Shown piece by piece: positions 37,501 through 50,759 of a stretch of DNA of 64,000 nucleotides. The position numbers were made by a program, and so were the translations under genes. Position 1 is the first letter of the stretch. Each line of letters begins with the position of its first letter. The DNA is from Acanthosoma haemorrhoidale (Eukaryota > Arthropoda > Insecta > Hemiptera > Acanthosomatidae): the NCBI GenBank assembly GCA_930367205.1, contig OV884011.1:142039937-142103936 (forward strand), read 5' to 3'. The notes below the pieces were generated by a model, which saw nothing but the letters and a program-made list of their open reading frames with translations, did not search any database and was not told where the DNA came from.

Positions 37501-40500
37501 TGTATGAAATAAATGAAAGCCAGGACATATAAACAGTGTTTGCTAATATTATTATTAGCGAAATAACAACTAATTATTACCAATTTCTCTCCACAATGAG
37601 GAAAACAAATATCCCAAGGGTCCTAGCTAGGTGTTGCGAGGAAATAATAACAGATATCGGTTACCATTTTCCTCAAAAAAACTCAATATCGAATGATTAA
37701 AAACAAAACATAAACAATAATGGGTTACATGTAAACCAAAATGAAGAAAAGGGGGTCCCCGGACCTGCCTGCTGTTGTTGAACTTATAGTATGACAATTG
37801 TACATTTTAATGTGTAATAAAGCGCGTATAAACTCACCCTATAAAGCAGTGCTATGTAAATTAAGTGCTAATAGGGGTTAAGAAATTATGTTGCTTTCAA
37901 ATAGATAACTCACGATAATTACCATGTAAAATACCGTAGAAAGAGTGTCTGATTAACCAGGAAAAAAACAATATAACTCTTAGTATCTCGTTAAAGAATG
38001 TAAAAATTAAACGGTTACAAGGCAGTTTGCATTAAATATGGCCGCAGATTTACTAAAATTAAGTTCCTTTATTAACCGTTCTGGAGGTGAATTATAGAAG
38101 AAAACAAGTTTTCCAAGGTGAAGCTGTTCTCATTAACCCTAAAGCCAGGTGAGGTTCTCTTTTGTTAAAGGAGAAACAAGAAGCCTTAGATATTCTTCAG
38201 AAGGAACTATTGTTCCGTAATGAAACACTTTTAACCAGAACGGCTTTTAAACCCTCCCTTACTTTAACCGCGATAACGGAATGGGAAAATTTATCCTGCG
38301 AATCTCGAATACCCTCCTTTAAATCTTCATTTGTATATATATTTTTTACACTCAAAATTATACCACTTACGGCCGCCAATTCAAAACTACTGTCAGATAT
38401 TTGGGCCTTGCACGGTTTGTAATTTTTTGTAAATTGAACCCAACAAATCTGCAGCATTCGGTCAATTGTTTCTTGCCTGCTTCATCGGTCTCTAGAATTC
38501 TCTTATTATTTAACATGGTTGATACATAGTTACTTACAAAACCCTAACATTTGAACACTTCCTAGCAAACTGAACAGAAGCTCACTATAATTCCCATCCT
38601 TCTTCATTGTTCATTAGTGTACGCTAGTAATTTATTTATCATCCAGAAATTTCGCACTTTCCATTTATCAGCTCTTATTTCTTTTTATTGCTTATTCAAA
38701 ATAGCTGCTGTATGTTAAAATGTATTTATTTATTGAAGTAATACATCTGTGTATGATGGATATGTATATTATGTGGAATATGGAGTGTATTTAGCGGAAC
38801 TTTTGTAAATACATTTTCCAAATCAGGTTATAAGCTTTAATTAATTTTCCTGTTTTCTTTGTGACGAGTTCTTTGTTTGTTATTTTTTCTAATTTACAAA
38901 AAACGAAGATATCCTAACAAACCAAGTCACAAAAGAGACTAAAATAGAAGGCATAGGCCTTTTTTATGACCTCCAGTTATAAAATGTATTGTTAAAGTTG
39001 TATGTAGATTGCACAAAGTCAATGAAATAAAATGATTTTCTCTTTGTTATGCCGGTTATGCTCTCTTGTCTGTTATACAAATGGATGATACGTCTACCCA
39101 AAATTGTTGATAATTTTTTTTTAAGTAAATATTAATATTTGGGTGAATAACGTTTGATTCAATTAGTTTTTCTTATTGTTGTTATTATTTATCGTTACCA
39201 TTAAACATAAGTTTGACAGATTCCTCGGCTGGGTGGGCTAAGCAACCTAAGTAGCATTCAAGAGTCGGACTCTTTGACTCTTGGACTCTTCCCGGGCAAA
39301 ATGGGACCGGTGAGCCTACTGGTTGCAATATAACAAGCGATAAATCAAATTGACTCGAAAATGATTAAACAAATAGGAGTTGATGATTTAAAAAAAAAAA
39401 AAAATTCTCTCCAGACACTGAATGTAAGTCCTATTTAAAATTCTTTATTACAAGGGAATAATTACTAGTTTTTTTAATTAGATCTCGTGTATTAGCTCAC
39501 CATGGTTGAGCAGACGGCTTTGAAGAACGATATGAGGAAAAAGTAACATGAAACTCGACTGGTTATAACTAAAACGAAAAAAAAAACCGCATCTTTTCAG
39601 CTCATACTCGCGGAGCATGAGAGGTATTACCTTACGCGGCATAATGAAGTCCCCTTCAGCATTTATGAGGACAATATGTCGGTTCATATTTGACGTAGGT
39701 GTTTCCCTAACCGCACAAAGGATTTGTGCTTTGTTCTTACTCCTTTCAGGGAAATAAATAAAAAATGTTAATATAAAACCTCTAGATACCACAGGACGGG
39801 GCCCAAGGCATTTATACCACCTTTTTTAACTTGAAGTTATACTAAACCTTTTGATCCGAATCCTTTTCTTTTGGTTTAGAATAATTAATTTCCATTGTTC
39901 GCCAATTAAGTGAGACCCTAATCGCTTTCGTGAAAAAAAATTCTCATATTTTTCTATCACTACTAATTAGACAGCTTAACTATTAGTGGGGCTTCAGCTG
40001 ACTATTATTAATTTTCCCTAATGAAGTAAAGTGGTACAATTTTTATGTTGTATTATTAGGTATTGGAGAATTATTTTGTTTATTAATTCACAATGCAATT
40101 TAATTAAGAGCAGAACTGCCCGAATCAAACATCTAACAGAGGACTGCCAAGTTAAGAAATGGACACATGTTCTTTGTAACTTGATGAAAAAGAATCGAGT
40201 AATTCTTTTGGGAGTAATTAATGATATTGCTGGGTTTTATAATACTGGGATGAAGTAACAACCTTTTATTTTAAAATGAACGATGTCAATGTTTCTCTTT
40301 TTTCTTCATGTTCTAAATGATACACTCCCTCTTCGTTGGCACATTTTATACTTAAAAGGTGATTTTAACTCACCCACAAAAACCGACAGACATACAGAAC
40401 TTTTAGAAAGTTCCATATACATCTTTTTTTTCTCTAATAAGGTTTCAAAGGACTGTGTCCAGTGGAACAATGAAAATCCAGCTGAGAGGGTGCGGTCGGA

Positions 40501-43261
40501 GATTTCAAAGGACGCAATAGATTGTGAATTAGATAAAATAATGTTGTGGGAGAGAGCATTGAGGAGCACGGGGTGTGAAATTTGAGGGGGATAAAGTGGC
40601 CGTCCATCGGAAGATGGTTAAGGGGCCCAGATGGCCACACCAAAACCTTCAACCCAACTGGAATAAATCACTTTACCCAATCCTTGGGGGGATTGTACTC
40701 AACAAGTTCCTAATCAAAAGGACTCACCGGGCACTACATCACATTTATTATAGCCAGAGTGAATATATTTGGGGACAGTAACAATAAACGACATCGGTTA
40801 GGTACATACATATGGGATTTAGCGCAATCTGCTATTATGACGGGAAGGACTGATAATATGCAGATTATAACTCTTATTGTTTTATAATAAATAACATCAT
40901 CTGCTCTAGCCAAAAAAAATTAATAACGAAACAAGTCCACAAAAATATATTATTTCAAAATAGTTTTCTTTCCTTCCAACCTTATTATTTATTAAATCAA
41001 TTTTTTTGGATGTAATTAATCTTCTAAATAAATTAATTTATGTACTTTGTTCTAAAGTCCTGAGGACGCCTGAATAAGCAAAGCGAACGACTAAGAGTGG
41101 TATATAAAACAAATATTTTAAGAGATATTCCAGCCTGTTTTCTTCTAACGTGGTATGTAGTAACAAATCATATAAATATTGGAGTGATGATGAAAAAGTA
41201 CAATAAAAAAAGCCAAGACTAGCTGAGTTGATAACCGGAATTGGTGAAAGGGGGCGGGGTGGTGGTTGAATCAAGCTTGCGATTACTAATAAACAAAAAT
41301 CATGCGATACTCATGAACATAAGCGAGTTTTAGATTGAGAACAAGGAGGAACAATTAATGCGAAAAACCCAGGCAAAATAAGGCCAAGGACCTCCATCGG
41401 TTGGTCAAGGAAGATTGGTTGGACAGAAATAGCTGTTATCGATAGATAATAACCCTTTTGCTACAAAAAAAAAAAAATGATTTCAAGACGAAAATATTGA
41501 ACTAATTATTTTTGGTATACCAAGAATTAAATTAATAAAAATAATAAATAGCTTATGTAAGGATAAAATGGAAACAAAGAATGTTTATAAAGTTTATAAC
41601 AACAACTACCTGTGTATATTCTTTATAACCGTTCTCATCAAATACTTCATATTTTTATTTTTTCAAAGTTATACATCTTTGTATACTGTTTATTTCGTAT
41701 CTACATTTGTAAATTATAATTAACAGAGTTCTTTATTTTCTTGTTATCAGCAGCTGCTGCAGACATACGTACGTCCACTAATAAATTCAACTAATATCAA
41801 CCAATGGCGATTTCCCAACTAATTCATCCACTCACCAATTATTATTATTATTTTTGTTCCGGCATTTGTGCACAAATGATAGATAGATCAATAGATAAAT
41901 CCACTCACCAATACTCAATCCAGTTTATGTTATTTAGTAAAGTTAAATAAAAATTAGCATATTATGAAATGACGAGAAGAGGAATCAGTGATAAATATAT
42001 TTTAATGTTTTAATATAAAATCTTAGTAATAACGCTTATTAACAACTTTATTGATAGTTATATTAATTTAGTTACTAAAATTAGTTTTTCAAAGAAAAAA
42101 GTCCAAAATATCTATTATTGTTAATATAACATGAAACAGTAGACATTTTGCTTATTCTGGCACCCTCAGGACTACAATTCAAACAAGAAACATAAAATAC
42201 ATATATAGTAGACAATTACACACGAAACACATAATTTAGGCAACAGAAAAAATCATAATCGTAATATTTTTAATTTAATATTAATTTACTTTTGAATACC
42301 GAATTGGTAACAATTCATTAAAAGTAAATTAAAGATTTCGAATGGTAAATCAATACTACATCTCTTAAGTATCTCTGTTAACCCAAAAACCATCTAAAAA
42401 TATAAAGTACACCGAAAACTTGTTTGCAAAATTTATAATGGAAAACATTATTTGCATACTCTATAAGACAAACGCACCTTACTAAGTTTGGGGGGGGGGG
42501 AATTATTTTATTGACAACGACCGTAATTTTAAGTAGTATTTAAAATTGGATGTTGGCATGTTTGGCCTTTAGTTCATTCTAATCCATAGATGGACATTAA
42601 TCTGATGCTTGCATCTGAGAACTCTATAGAAGTGACAGACAGCTGTGATAGAGCTTGACTCAAAAAGCTATTATTAGTACATTTTACATCTACGAGATTA
42701 GTACATTTTAACAGAAGAGTCTCAATCTATATTCCTCTATCTTATCACATCCAAAATCCACTCGAAGTTTGAAGCGCGAACTCTTACCTCATAGTGAACA
42801 ATAATATCCAATACTTATAAAGAAATAAATCGCATAGAGTGGCAAACTCCAGATCATTCTAAAAATTACGCTACCTCATAGAATATAACATTTCATGGCA
42901 AATACTTGTTCCATGTTGGTCAAATGATTGCGGATGGATTATGCGAGAAAAAAAAATGCAAACATTACCAACAAATATTTTTGAAAAATCCTACAAGAAC
43001 TAACCATGACAGCAACAAATACACAAACCCCCCCCCCCCAAATCATCTGATCCAAATAATCCTGCAAACTTACCGTTCAACAGGAATGCATTTATCGAAG
43101 CCCAGAACCGTCGCATAAACAGGCTGATATTTGCATGGAAATATCTGAGATAACTTTTCTTTGATGACAAACGTAGGATCCTCAAAAAAAAAAATTAAAT
43201 TCGATATACATAAATTGATTTTTTTCTATTTGGCGTTCTTCAACATTCCAATCATTAAAAA
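34503..43261. other. AT-rich intronic sequence, no gene recognised
   Basis: Long stretch with few identifiable features. Open stretches at 35769-36023, 38162-38457 (both strands), 39478-39792 (minus) and 40283-40781 (plus) lack recognisable domains. The last pair lies in a GC-richer block (40440-40790) and may be a transposon ORF scrap. Mono-G and mono-C runs occur near 42491 and 43028. Confidence 0.4.
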
Positions 43262-44730
43262 ATGTTTACGAAATATAGCTATCTTGTTCCCGCTGCGGAA
43301 GCCTACATAGAGAGGCGACCACCCAGCCCACTATCGCCCGATAAGTCTCCTCCCTCACATGGAAAAGAGTCTAGAAAAGATAATACTGAACCACCTGAAG
43401 AAGTTCTGTTCCGAAAATGCTATCATCTGTACAAGCAGACAGGTTTTCAGGCTCATCTGAGTACAGAACATCCACTTGTGAAGGTACATACGCAAACGAC
43501 CCTTAGAATCAACAAGAATACAGCAACTGCTATGATCTCGTTGGACTGGTTTTCGACTCAGTATAACCGACAGAAGGGATGCTGTGCCTTTGCAACAGCT
43601 TTGCGACTAGGAATGCTCAGAGCAGCTATACACCATGTTGGTTTCGTTCTTGAAGAACAGATCGGTAAGGGTACGGGTGGGTGATTGCCTCTCTAATCCA
43701 TTCCCTCTGACTAGTAAAGTCCCTCAAGGAGCGGTCTTACTTCCGGTTCATTTTAGCATGTACAAATCTGAAATTGTTGGGACAAACCAGAAGAAAGCTA
43801 CGGTAATCGCTTATACCAACGACATTGCGGTTTACAGCAGCAGCATGAGGGCACAAAGAGCTCTTACACAGGCCGAGTCAGTTTGTAACGTTATCAGTGA
43901 CAGACTGGGCATGTTAAACATCAGTGTAAACGCCGGGAAGACCGACTGCGTAATCTTCTCCCTCCAAAAGGAAAAAAAAGCCTTGCCGAAATCTACTATA
44001 TGATAGGAGGGCAAGAGTACTCACCGGCTTTCTCAATGTACTATCTGGGCATAAAAATGGATAGGCATCTCCATTTCTCTACTCATTTCAGTAATAAAAT
44101 AAAGAAAAAGTACGACACAGGGCTTACCACCTTTCGCATTTGCTAACTTCACCGAACCTGTCGCTACGTCTCAAACTGATGATCTATAAATGTGTCCTCC
44201 GGCCAGCTCTGCTGTACGGCACCCCGCTATTTACCCACTTGACATACAGCTAAATGTCTCCAGCATTTCCAAAATGGGATCATGCGAAAATTGGTTCGAC
44301 ATACCTCTCTCGAGAGGTTAAAGAACGCTGAGCTGCACCCGTTGCTTGGTGTGCCGTCGCCGGGTGAGGCACATCAAGTTTTTTGACTCGTTGCAGCACC
44401 TAACCAACCCAGTATTTAACACTATGGCCCCATCACCCCTCCCGCATCGATGGCAGCAGACTATCGAGGGAAATTAGGTTAAGAATTAGTATGTAAGATA
44501 GTTTTAAGTTTGATCAAAAAGGTGAGCCCCATCACCTTTATTAGTCAGTTCAGTCCAGTCACTTATAATGTGTATCATTACACTTGTTTATTCCATTTAT
44601 AATTTATAATGTAGCGACGCTACAGGAAACACAAAAAATATTTGTAAATAAATTCGCCTGGGGATCTATAATTGTATACAATTATCTGTAAATTTGAAGG
44701 GGCCATGAAGGAAAAAAACAAACACTATAG
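43262..44730 (+). mobile_element. LINE family A with degenerate reverse transcriptase (copy 5)
   Basis: The best family-A copy, broken by frameshifts. At 43262-43684 the first frame carries QTGFQAHLSTEHPLVKVH and NKNTATAMISLDWFST, the RT finger region (GFR-x-x-ST pattern). At 43635-44003 a second frame carries VSFLKNRSVRVRVGD, then VPQGAVLLPVHF (from PQG-x-VL-x-P-x-LF), AYTNDIAVYSSS at the catalytic palm, and AGKTDCVIF. The active-site box would normally be F/Y-A-D-D; here it is YTND, so the enzyme is dead. A third frame carries YLGIKMD and LKLMIYKCVLRPALLYGT. The 3'UTR (44471-44730) has GTGAGCCCCATCACC, GTAGCGACGCTAC and an A-rich end. Clade: I/Jockey-like superclade, not resolved further. 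Confidence 0.82.
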
Positions 44731-47299
44731 TGGTCAATCAACAAGCCTCTTACGGGCACACCATTGAACGCTACCCAGCCCTGAACGAGTAAGAACTACA
44801 CAGATCTAGGCAGGCTCTAGGCTCAACCTTTAGTGTACTCTTACCACTGTACCGAGATAACTACACTAAAAAGGGTGGTAAAAAGGTCAAATTTCGTATA
44901 AAACCTTTCACTTATTAATTAACGCTTGATTTTTCCGGTCGTTTGAAACAAATGTGTAAGGCAAAGTCGGATTCAATCGCAATAATATACTCGAAGAGAA
45001 AGAATTATTCATTAATTCGTGACGGTCAAAAGAAGATTTTGTAGGATTAGTTGCCCTAAACGAGAGGAATATCGATGCTGGTAGATCAATAAAAATATAT
45101 TTTACGAACCGATTTGTATTTTTTTTCTACGGTATATAATTCTGCTCTCTCAGACAAACCTTAAAAGCAATATGACATTCTTAAAAAGCGCAAGTGTAAA
45201 ATCTCCATTATTGTGCACCTGTAAGAGCAGAATGAGAAGAGGAAGTGATTACCAGGAAACTTATTCTCTTTCTCAAGCTATACCTAACGAAATAAATTTG
45301 CATCACAAAACACAAGCACCCCACGATCCTTCGGGAAGGTGAATGAATTAAAGCGCTGTTTGTTGAAGAGCATCACTCAAACATTAAAGCAATTTTACCT
45401 TTTGTAAGAAACATCTGAAAGTCTAATGATGCATATAATTTGTATGAGGAACCGAAACCACGACTGAATTTCAAAGGAATAGTATTGATTAAATCATGTA
45501 TACATACGACATACATAACACACATACATACGACACTATAAATAATTATTATTTTTGCTGGCAAAGTCTATTATTATTGTTAAAAAAAAAGAAAAGGATT
45601 TCGGAGAAAACAGTATTTAGTATTTCCGGCAAAAGATTGAGCGGACCACATCTACTAGACGAATCCAGATTAAATAAGACTACATCCCATCCTACATAAA
45701 GACAAGTTTAACTAAGCTCTAACTTAGATTTTGCGGGATCTTCCTTTGCCTATTTGAAAGTAGAGTCACATTCATTGGGCTCAGAATTGATGACCAAAAA
45801 CATATAATCAAAATAGTCTTCTATATTATTACATATCCAACTTTCATTATTGACTCTCAAAAATTTCAAAATATTTTAGTATCCTCAGCCATGGGAAACC
45901 TATATCTTAAATATATTCTGAGCTGTGTCTTGAAAAATCATAAATCCATCACATTACGGTGTATTCATAAAACATATTCCCACGATATTTTTAATTTATT
46001 GGTTAACTTTTGCTCGACTCAGACAGGAATACTACATACTAAATAAAGACGTGCAATTAAGTCGAGACAGAACCCTGGGTTTGGTGTATAGTGATAAGGG
46101 AATTGGGTCATTACCGTATGTGAATCACTAGACAGTCTCACACAATATCTGTCTAGCGAGTAAGCCACAATATACAGCCTAGTGCAGTATTGGTAGACTG
46201 CTATACAGTAGGCTTGAATTTATTTCATTGTTGCTCGTCAATGAATAGAAGTTGGTTTCATTTGTTTGTAGGCATGTGATATTAACTTAACATCTTGTGA
46301 CGATTTGATATCATACATTTTTAATCTTTTTACCCACTGAAGAGTTGGATTGTTAGAAACTTTTAAAATGTTGCGTTGCATTGGAGTTATCCTGCAACTT
46401 ACCTCTTTGATCCAACCCTTGGGGGACCCTCTCTCGGTCTCTCTATTTCTTATTCAAAAGCTGGTCACGTTACATACTCCATAACGTTATTTATTTAGAT
46501 CAATCAAAAAGCTGTGTAATAGTTAAAATATCTGCATTATATAAATGATCATTGTAGAAACGCAGTTAAAATAAAAATTCTTTTCGAAAGTTACTAAGTG
46601 ATAGACAGATTGTAGGTTTTTTTCATAAGTATCTGATCTTGAAATTTATTATTATAGATATGGGGATATTAGTTGACCTAAAAGTTCATTCTGAGAATGC
46701 CTTTTGATTTTTCGAAGGGAAATGACCTGTTCACGGGTCGAGAGGCTTGTGAAAGTCGCAAGCAATTTAACATTTTATTCTATATGGAATTATGTTATGC
46801 CGTTAATAATAATTTATGCACGATACTATAATACCATAAACATGCAAATAACTGAAATTATCCTATATTCATTGATGAGTCACAATGAAATACATTATAT
46901 TCTTACATGTGTACTAGATTTTATTGTCAAATACATGCATGACATATACTGGTTACTGTCTTTAGCTGTTCACAAACGATAGTGACCTGAATCCCTTTAT
47001 CACTTGATACCAAACCGATAGTTCTATCTCTACCTAATTGTCTTGTAGCTATTTTCTATGTAAAATTGAACCCATCAATTAAAAATATTATTTCAACACT
47101 ACCTGAAATGTGTTGTATATGTTATAATTAACGGTTTAACGATTACGTGGTAATAAAATGGTTTTATGACAACGGCAAATGTCCCCCTTTGAATTCGACA
47201 CGGCTTTCTATATCCAATACTGTTAAATACGAAGGCGGCTGCTATAATGCTATAATAACCCTCATACAAGACATAAACACAAGGTTTTGACAGTTATAC
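44731..47299. other. AT-rich intronic sequence, no gene recognised
   Basis: Open stretches at 45373-45564 (minus), 45496-45699 (plus) and 46704-46982 (plus) have no recognisable domains. No repeats of the described families were seen. Confidence 0.4.
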
Positions 47300-47528
47300 A
47301 GCTAACTTAACAGAAACTCTAACCTCAACTAGAAAACAAACTTACACATACAAACAGTTGCTAAAAGCAATTTTGATTTACGGGCTATGGGGCACAGCCA
47401 AACCTTCAAACATCTAACATTCCTTTCCAAATGCCTTAGACTTGTAGACAACCCTCCTTACATCATTATAAACTCGCCCCTTCACGATGAACTCTATGCT
47501 GTCCTTTTTAAACAACCTTTAAGGGAAC
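47300..47528 (+). mobile_element. Jockey-like LINE remnant (ORF2 fragment)
   Basis: The plus strand reads LLKAILIYGLWGTAKPSNI, matching LKPI-x-TYGIE-x-WGTAK-x-x-N of family B copy 3. Following bases can be matched to IQ-x-F-x-x-x-x-LR and TLHDEL-like sequence only after frameshifts. No 3'UTR of family B follows. Confidence 0.55.
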
Positions 47529-47595
47529 CGTGAATTGAACCTGGGTTTCTACATTTATAATACAGGTAACCGATGAGCTGAGGAGACAGTGTTAT
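47515..47595 (-). repeat. tRNA-like sequence, possible SINE head remnant
   Basis: The minus strand has CAGCTCATCGGTTA (A-box-like), a five-pair anticodon-like stem CTGTA/TGTAG around TTATAAA, and AGGTTCAATTC (B-box-like). The D and T stems do not close properly. It is not a functional tRNA gene. Confidence 0.35.
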
Positions 47596-49745
47596 TCGTA
47601 ACTGATTTATTAAAGTATACCATTCATACTGATATTAATCACAGGATTGATGAAACATAAATTATTTTATTGCGATACCCATGTTCTCAACTGCGATCGA
47701 AAGATTTCACCGTTCCCAAGGAGTGAAATCGGACATCTTGCTAAGGAAGTAAAATAGTAGAGTAGGGACGGAGGACGGAGAAAGAAGTTCAGTGATATTT
47801 GTGCGCTCATGAATCGGTAACACTCGTGTTAGAGGCAGAGTAACCGTCCCATGGGCGACTACCACTCAGCCCTCCACCGACGCACAGGTATTTTCAGACT
47901 GTGTCGGACGCTCACAAAATACTGCCTATGTATATCTTTTCCCATTCTAGACCGGTATATTTCTGTTGCACTGAAGTCATTTATGGTTATCAGCATTTTT
48001 TTTTAAATAAATAATGTTTATAGTTGCTAAACCTTTTGCTCACAGACTTTTTGCTTTTATAATTTCTGTATAATTGATGGTGTTTATAGATGGAAAGTCA
48101 TGCGCTAAGTAACCCTCTTATAATTAAGATTTACAATGGCCTGGATTTACTCATACTCGTGAGTGAAAATGATTTGCTACCCAAGTGAAGAAATATTGAG
48201 TCTGTTTCAGGAAACCAAAATTAATGTTACGTGAGATAGTAGCGCCCACGGTGTCAACTTCGATATATTTTTTACCGTCGTATATTAGCACCAGTTTTAC
48301 GAACAATATTGTTTTTTAAAGACATTTTATTAAGCTATTTATTTTCCAAATCAGCCTCCATACAGTGACAGTTTTAAAATAAGTTTTTTTTTTTAACCTG
48401 TGTTTTCTCTAGAGGCTTTTAAAGATGGCAGAAATTTCCGCCCCTTCCCTCTATTTTATTTGAGACTGTAACATCATTAAAACGGATCAAAAGGCCTGAG
48501 TATACCATCAAATAGGACAAAGAGCTTAATACAATTCCCGGCTGAAACAATATTTGAACTGGCACAGGTCGGCGGTTTTAGGCCGACTCCGACACGAGTC
48601 TTCGCCACTTTGCGCCAACACCTGGCTTGAGTCCATTGAATCTTTTTATTCCTTCATGTCTGCGGACCATCGAAACCTAACTAGGTTTTGAGCTGACCAT
48701 TGTTGAAAAAAACATGACGCTCATCTAAAATTGTAAATTGCTAAGTAACAAAATAATTTCCGACAAAAGGGCCATAATACCTCTTGCCGTGATATTGATA
48801 CGTGATACGATGAATTGAGATTGTGATACGAAACCATAGTTTTATGCAGTAAACACTTCTACAAACTTATTTTAGTAGTATTTTTTTCCACTTTTAAAAC
48901 ATCAACCTTGGATGATTAAAATAGGGCTTAGTATACTTTGGCCGATTTTGTAAACCACTAATTGTATTGTTATTAAATTAACACATGGCACCTTGTTTTA
49001 AATTTAATGTTTATAATTATGAAATAAGTCTATTCCAACAATATTTTCGAAACATCATCTTGAATCGTTCTTAGTAAAACAGCAATATGGACAAAAAAAA
49101 ACTAATACTGTTAGAAAAATGACAATTTAATCGTCACATTGTTCACTTCACACCAATAAAATTTAGATGCTAATTATTAATTAGATAAAATTGAATTTAT
49201 TTGAATAGAGTATTTATATTAAACAATATAGAAAGATAAATTAAACGGTATCAGCCGAAAATTCGTTGAATTACGCATCCCGTAAATCTGATCTGACAAT
49301 AACGCATTAAATTTCAACAGCATTTGGCCTCCTAATCATGAAAAATAAATCAAATATTCAATTAAAACAATAAATCCACATTAGACATAAAGCATTGGAA
49401 GAATAATTACAAATTATAGGCATCTACCATGAAACATGTTTTTTGTGTTGATGAGTTCAAAAAGGGAAGATGTCTTGCATACATCTTTTCACCCCATTTT
49501 TATATCTTCGTTTGAACCTAGACATAACCTAACCTTCACAGAACATATTTTACAAGAAAACTAATAAAGCAAAAAACAACCATACACAGAATGTTTCCAC
49601 ATTTTACAAAAATTAAATTAAGTCCCAAAAGAAAACTTATATTTTACAAAACAGCAATCCGATCGCTCATTAACATTTTTTTAAACTTAAGAATAAGGTT
49701 TTATTTAATATTTTCCTGCTATTTAACTATATCATTGTCATAATA

Positions 49746-49755
<10 letters not shown>
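47596..49755. other. AT-rich intronic sequence, no gene recognised
   Basis: No open stretch above 60 codons. A GC-richer segment at 48530-48620 contains GGTCGGCGGTTTTAGGCCGA, unassigned. Confidence 0.4.

Positions 49756-49821
<66 letters not shown>
49756..49821. repeat. (TA)n microsatellite, 66 nt
   Basis: Uninterrupted alternating AT from 49756 to 49821, immediately upstream of the Mob2 retrocopy. Confidence 0.95.
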
Positions 49822-49823
<2 letters not shown>

Positions 49824-49898
49824 TAATATAACGTCATTCTAATGGAAAGAAATTCGCCATGTTACTTTTTAGATGGAAATTAGTGATATGGTGAAATT

Positions 49899-50612
49899 GT
49901 GGAAATTTTAAAACTGTTGTTAGTATCGTGGAGGTATCTAACATCATTCAAGCTGGATAGATTACCTGAATATCTCCGTGATACCGTGGACTGGTTCATG
50001 GGAAAAGCTCGTCGTAAAGACAAAGAATATTCGTCAATAAGCTCTGAAGAACCCAAATTTTATCTTGAAGAGGCAGTATTGGAAAGGAAGTTTACCACAG
50101 AGAAAGAGGAACCACATTAATTTGGTGTATGGAACAATATCATACTTCTGTACTATGTTTGTATGTCCAGATATGACTGGACCCCATTTAATAAGAACTT
50201 ACCTATGGTTCGATGAAAAAGGAAAGAAAACAAAATGCCACTCCTCAGTACATCGACTATGTAATGACCTTCACTCAAAAACCATTACGGATGAAACAAT
50301 ATTCCCAACAAAATATGCAAATGAATTCCCACCATCATTTGAATCAATCGTTCGGAAGATTCTTCGCCGTTTGTTTCATGTGATGGCCCACCTCTATCAC
50401 ACACATTTCCGTGAAGTCGTCCTACTCAACCTACATGCTCATTCTAATTACCTCTTCGCTCATTTGATCCTGTTCGGTGAGCGATTTTCTCTTATACTTT
50501 TTAGCCGATCTTGAGACTACTCGGGCCAGAGCAGACAGCACCGCCTCAGAAGTATTCTTCAGAACAGGAGGAACCACCTGCTCAACAAGGATCATCTTCA
50601 ATAGGTCAATAG
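49899..50612 (+). pseudogene. Mob2: Processed pseudogene (retrocopy) of MOB kinase activator-like 2
   Basis: Mob2 proteins bind and activate NDR-family kinases. In this copy one frame (49899-50120) gives DWFMGKARRKDKEYSS, EEPKFYLEEAVLERKF. It then loses an internal segment of roughly 35-40 residues. A second frame continues INLVYGTISYFCT, DMTGPHLIRTYLWFDEKGKK, ITDETIFPTKYANEFPPSFE, FHVMAHLYHTHFREVVLLNL and HAHSNYLFAHLILFGERFSL. Between KGKK and ITDE the third frame restores NATPQYIDYVMTFTQK, so two compensating shifts are present. A last frame gives a Gln/Pro/Ser-rich tail ending at the TAG 50610-50612. The Mob fold would be lost. Family genes are normally multi-exon, and here the whole span reads without introns, so reverse-transcribed origin is likely. 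No poly(A) tail or target duplication was found. It lies antisense within the 33-kb intron of the adhesion gene. Confidence 0.85.
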
Positions 50613-50759
50613 CTAGGCTGTGAAACTACTAAATTATTTATTGTTTAACATAAGTATGAAAGTTCCTCAAGTGTTGCACCAACGGAGGTAGTTCTTTTAT
50701 CTTTTGATCATTTTTGCAATAATTTTTTCATTCTGCACTTTATCTATAGAATGTATTTC

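Noticed and set aside
38162..38457. Overlapping 86-codon frames on both strands
   Set aside because: Similar length in antisense frames is expected from shared stop avoidance; neither translation resembles a known family.
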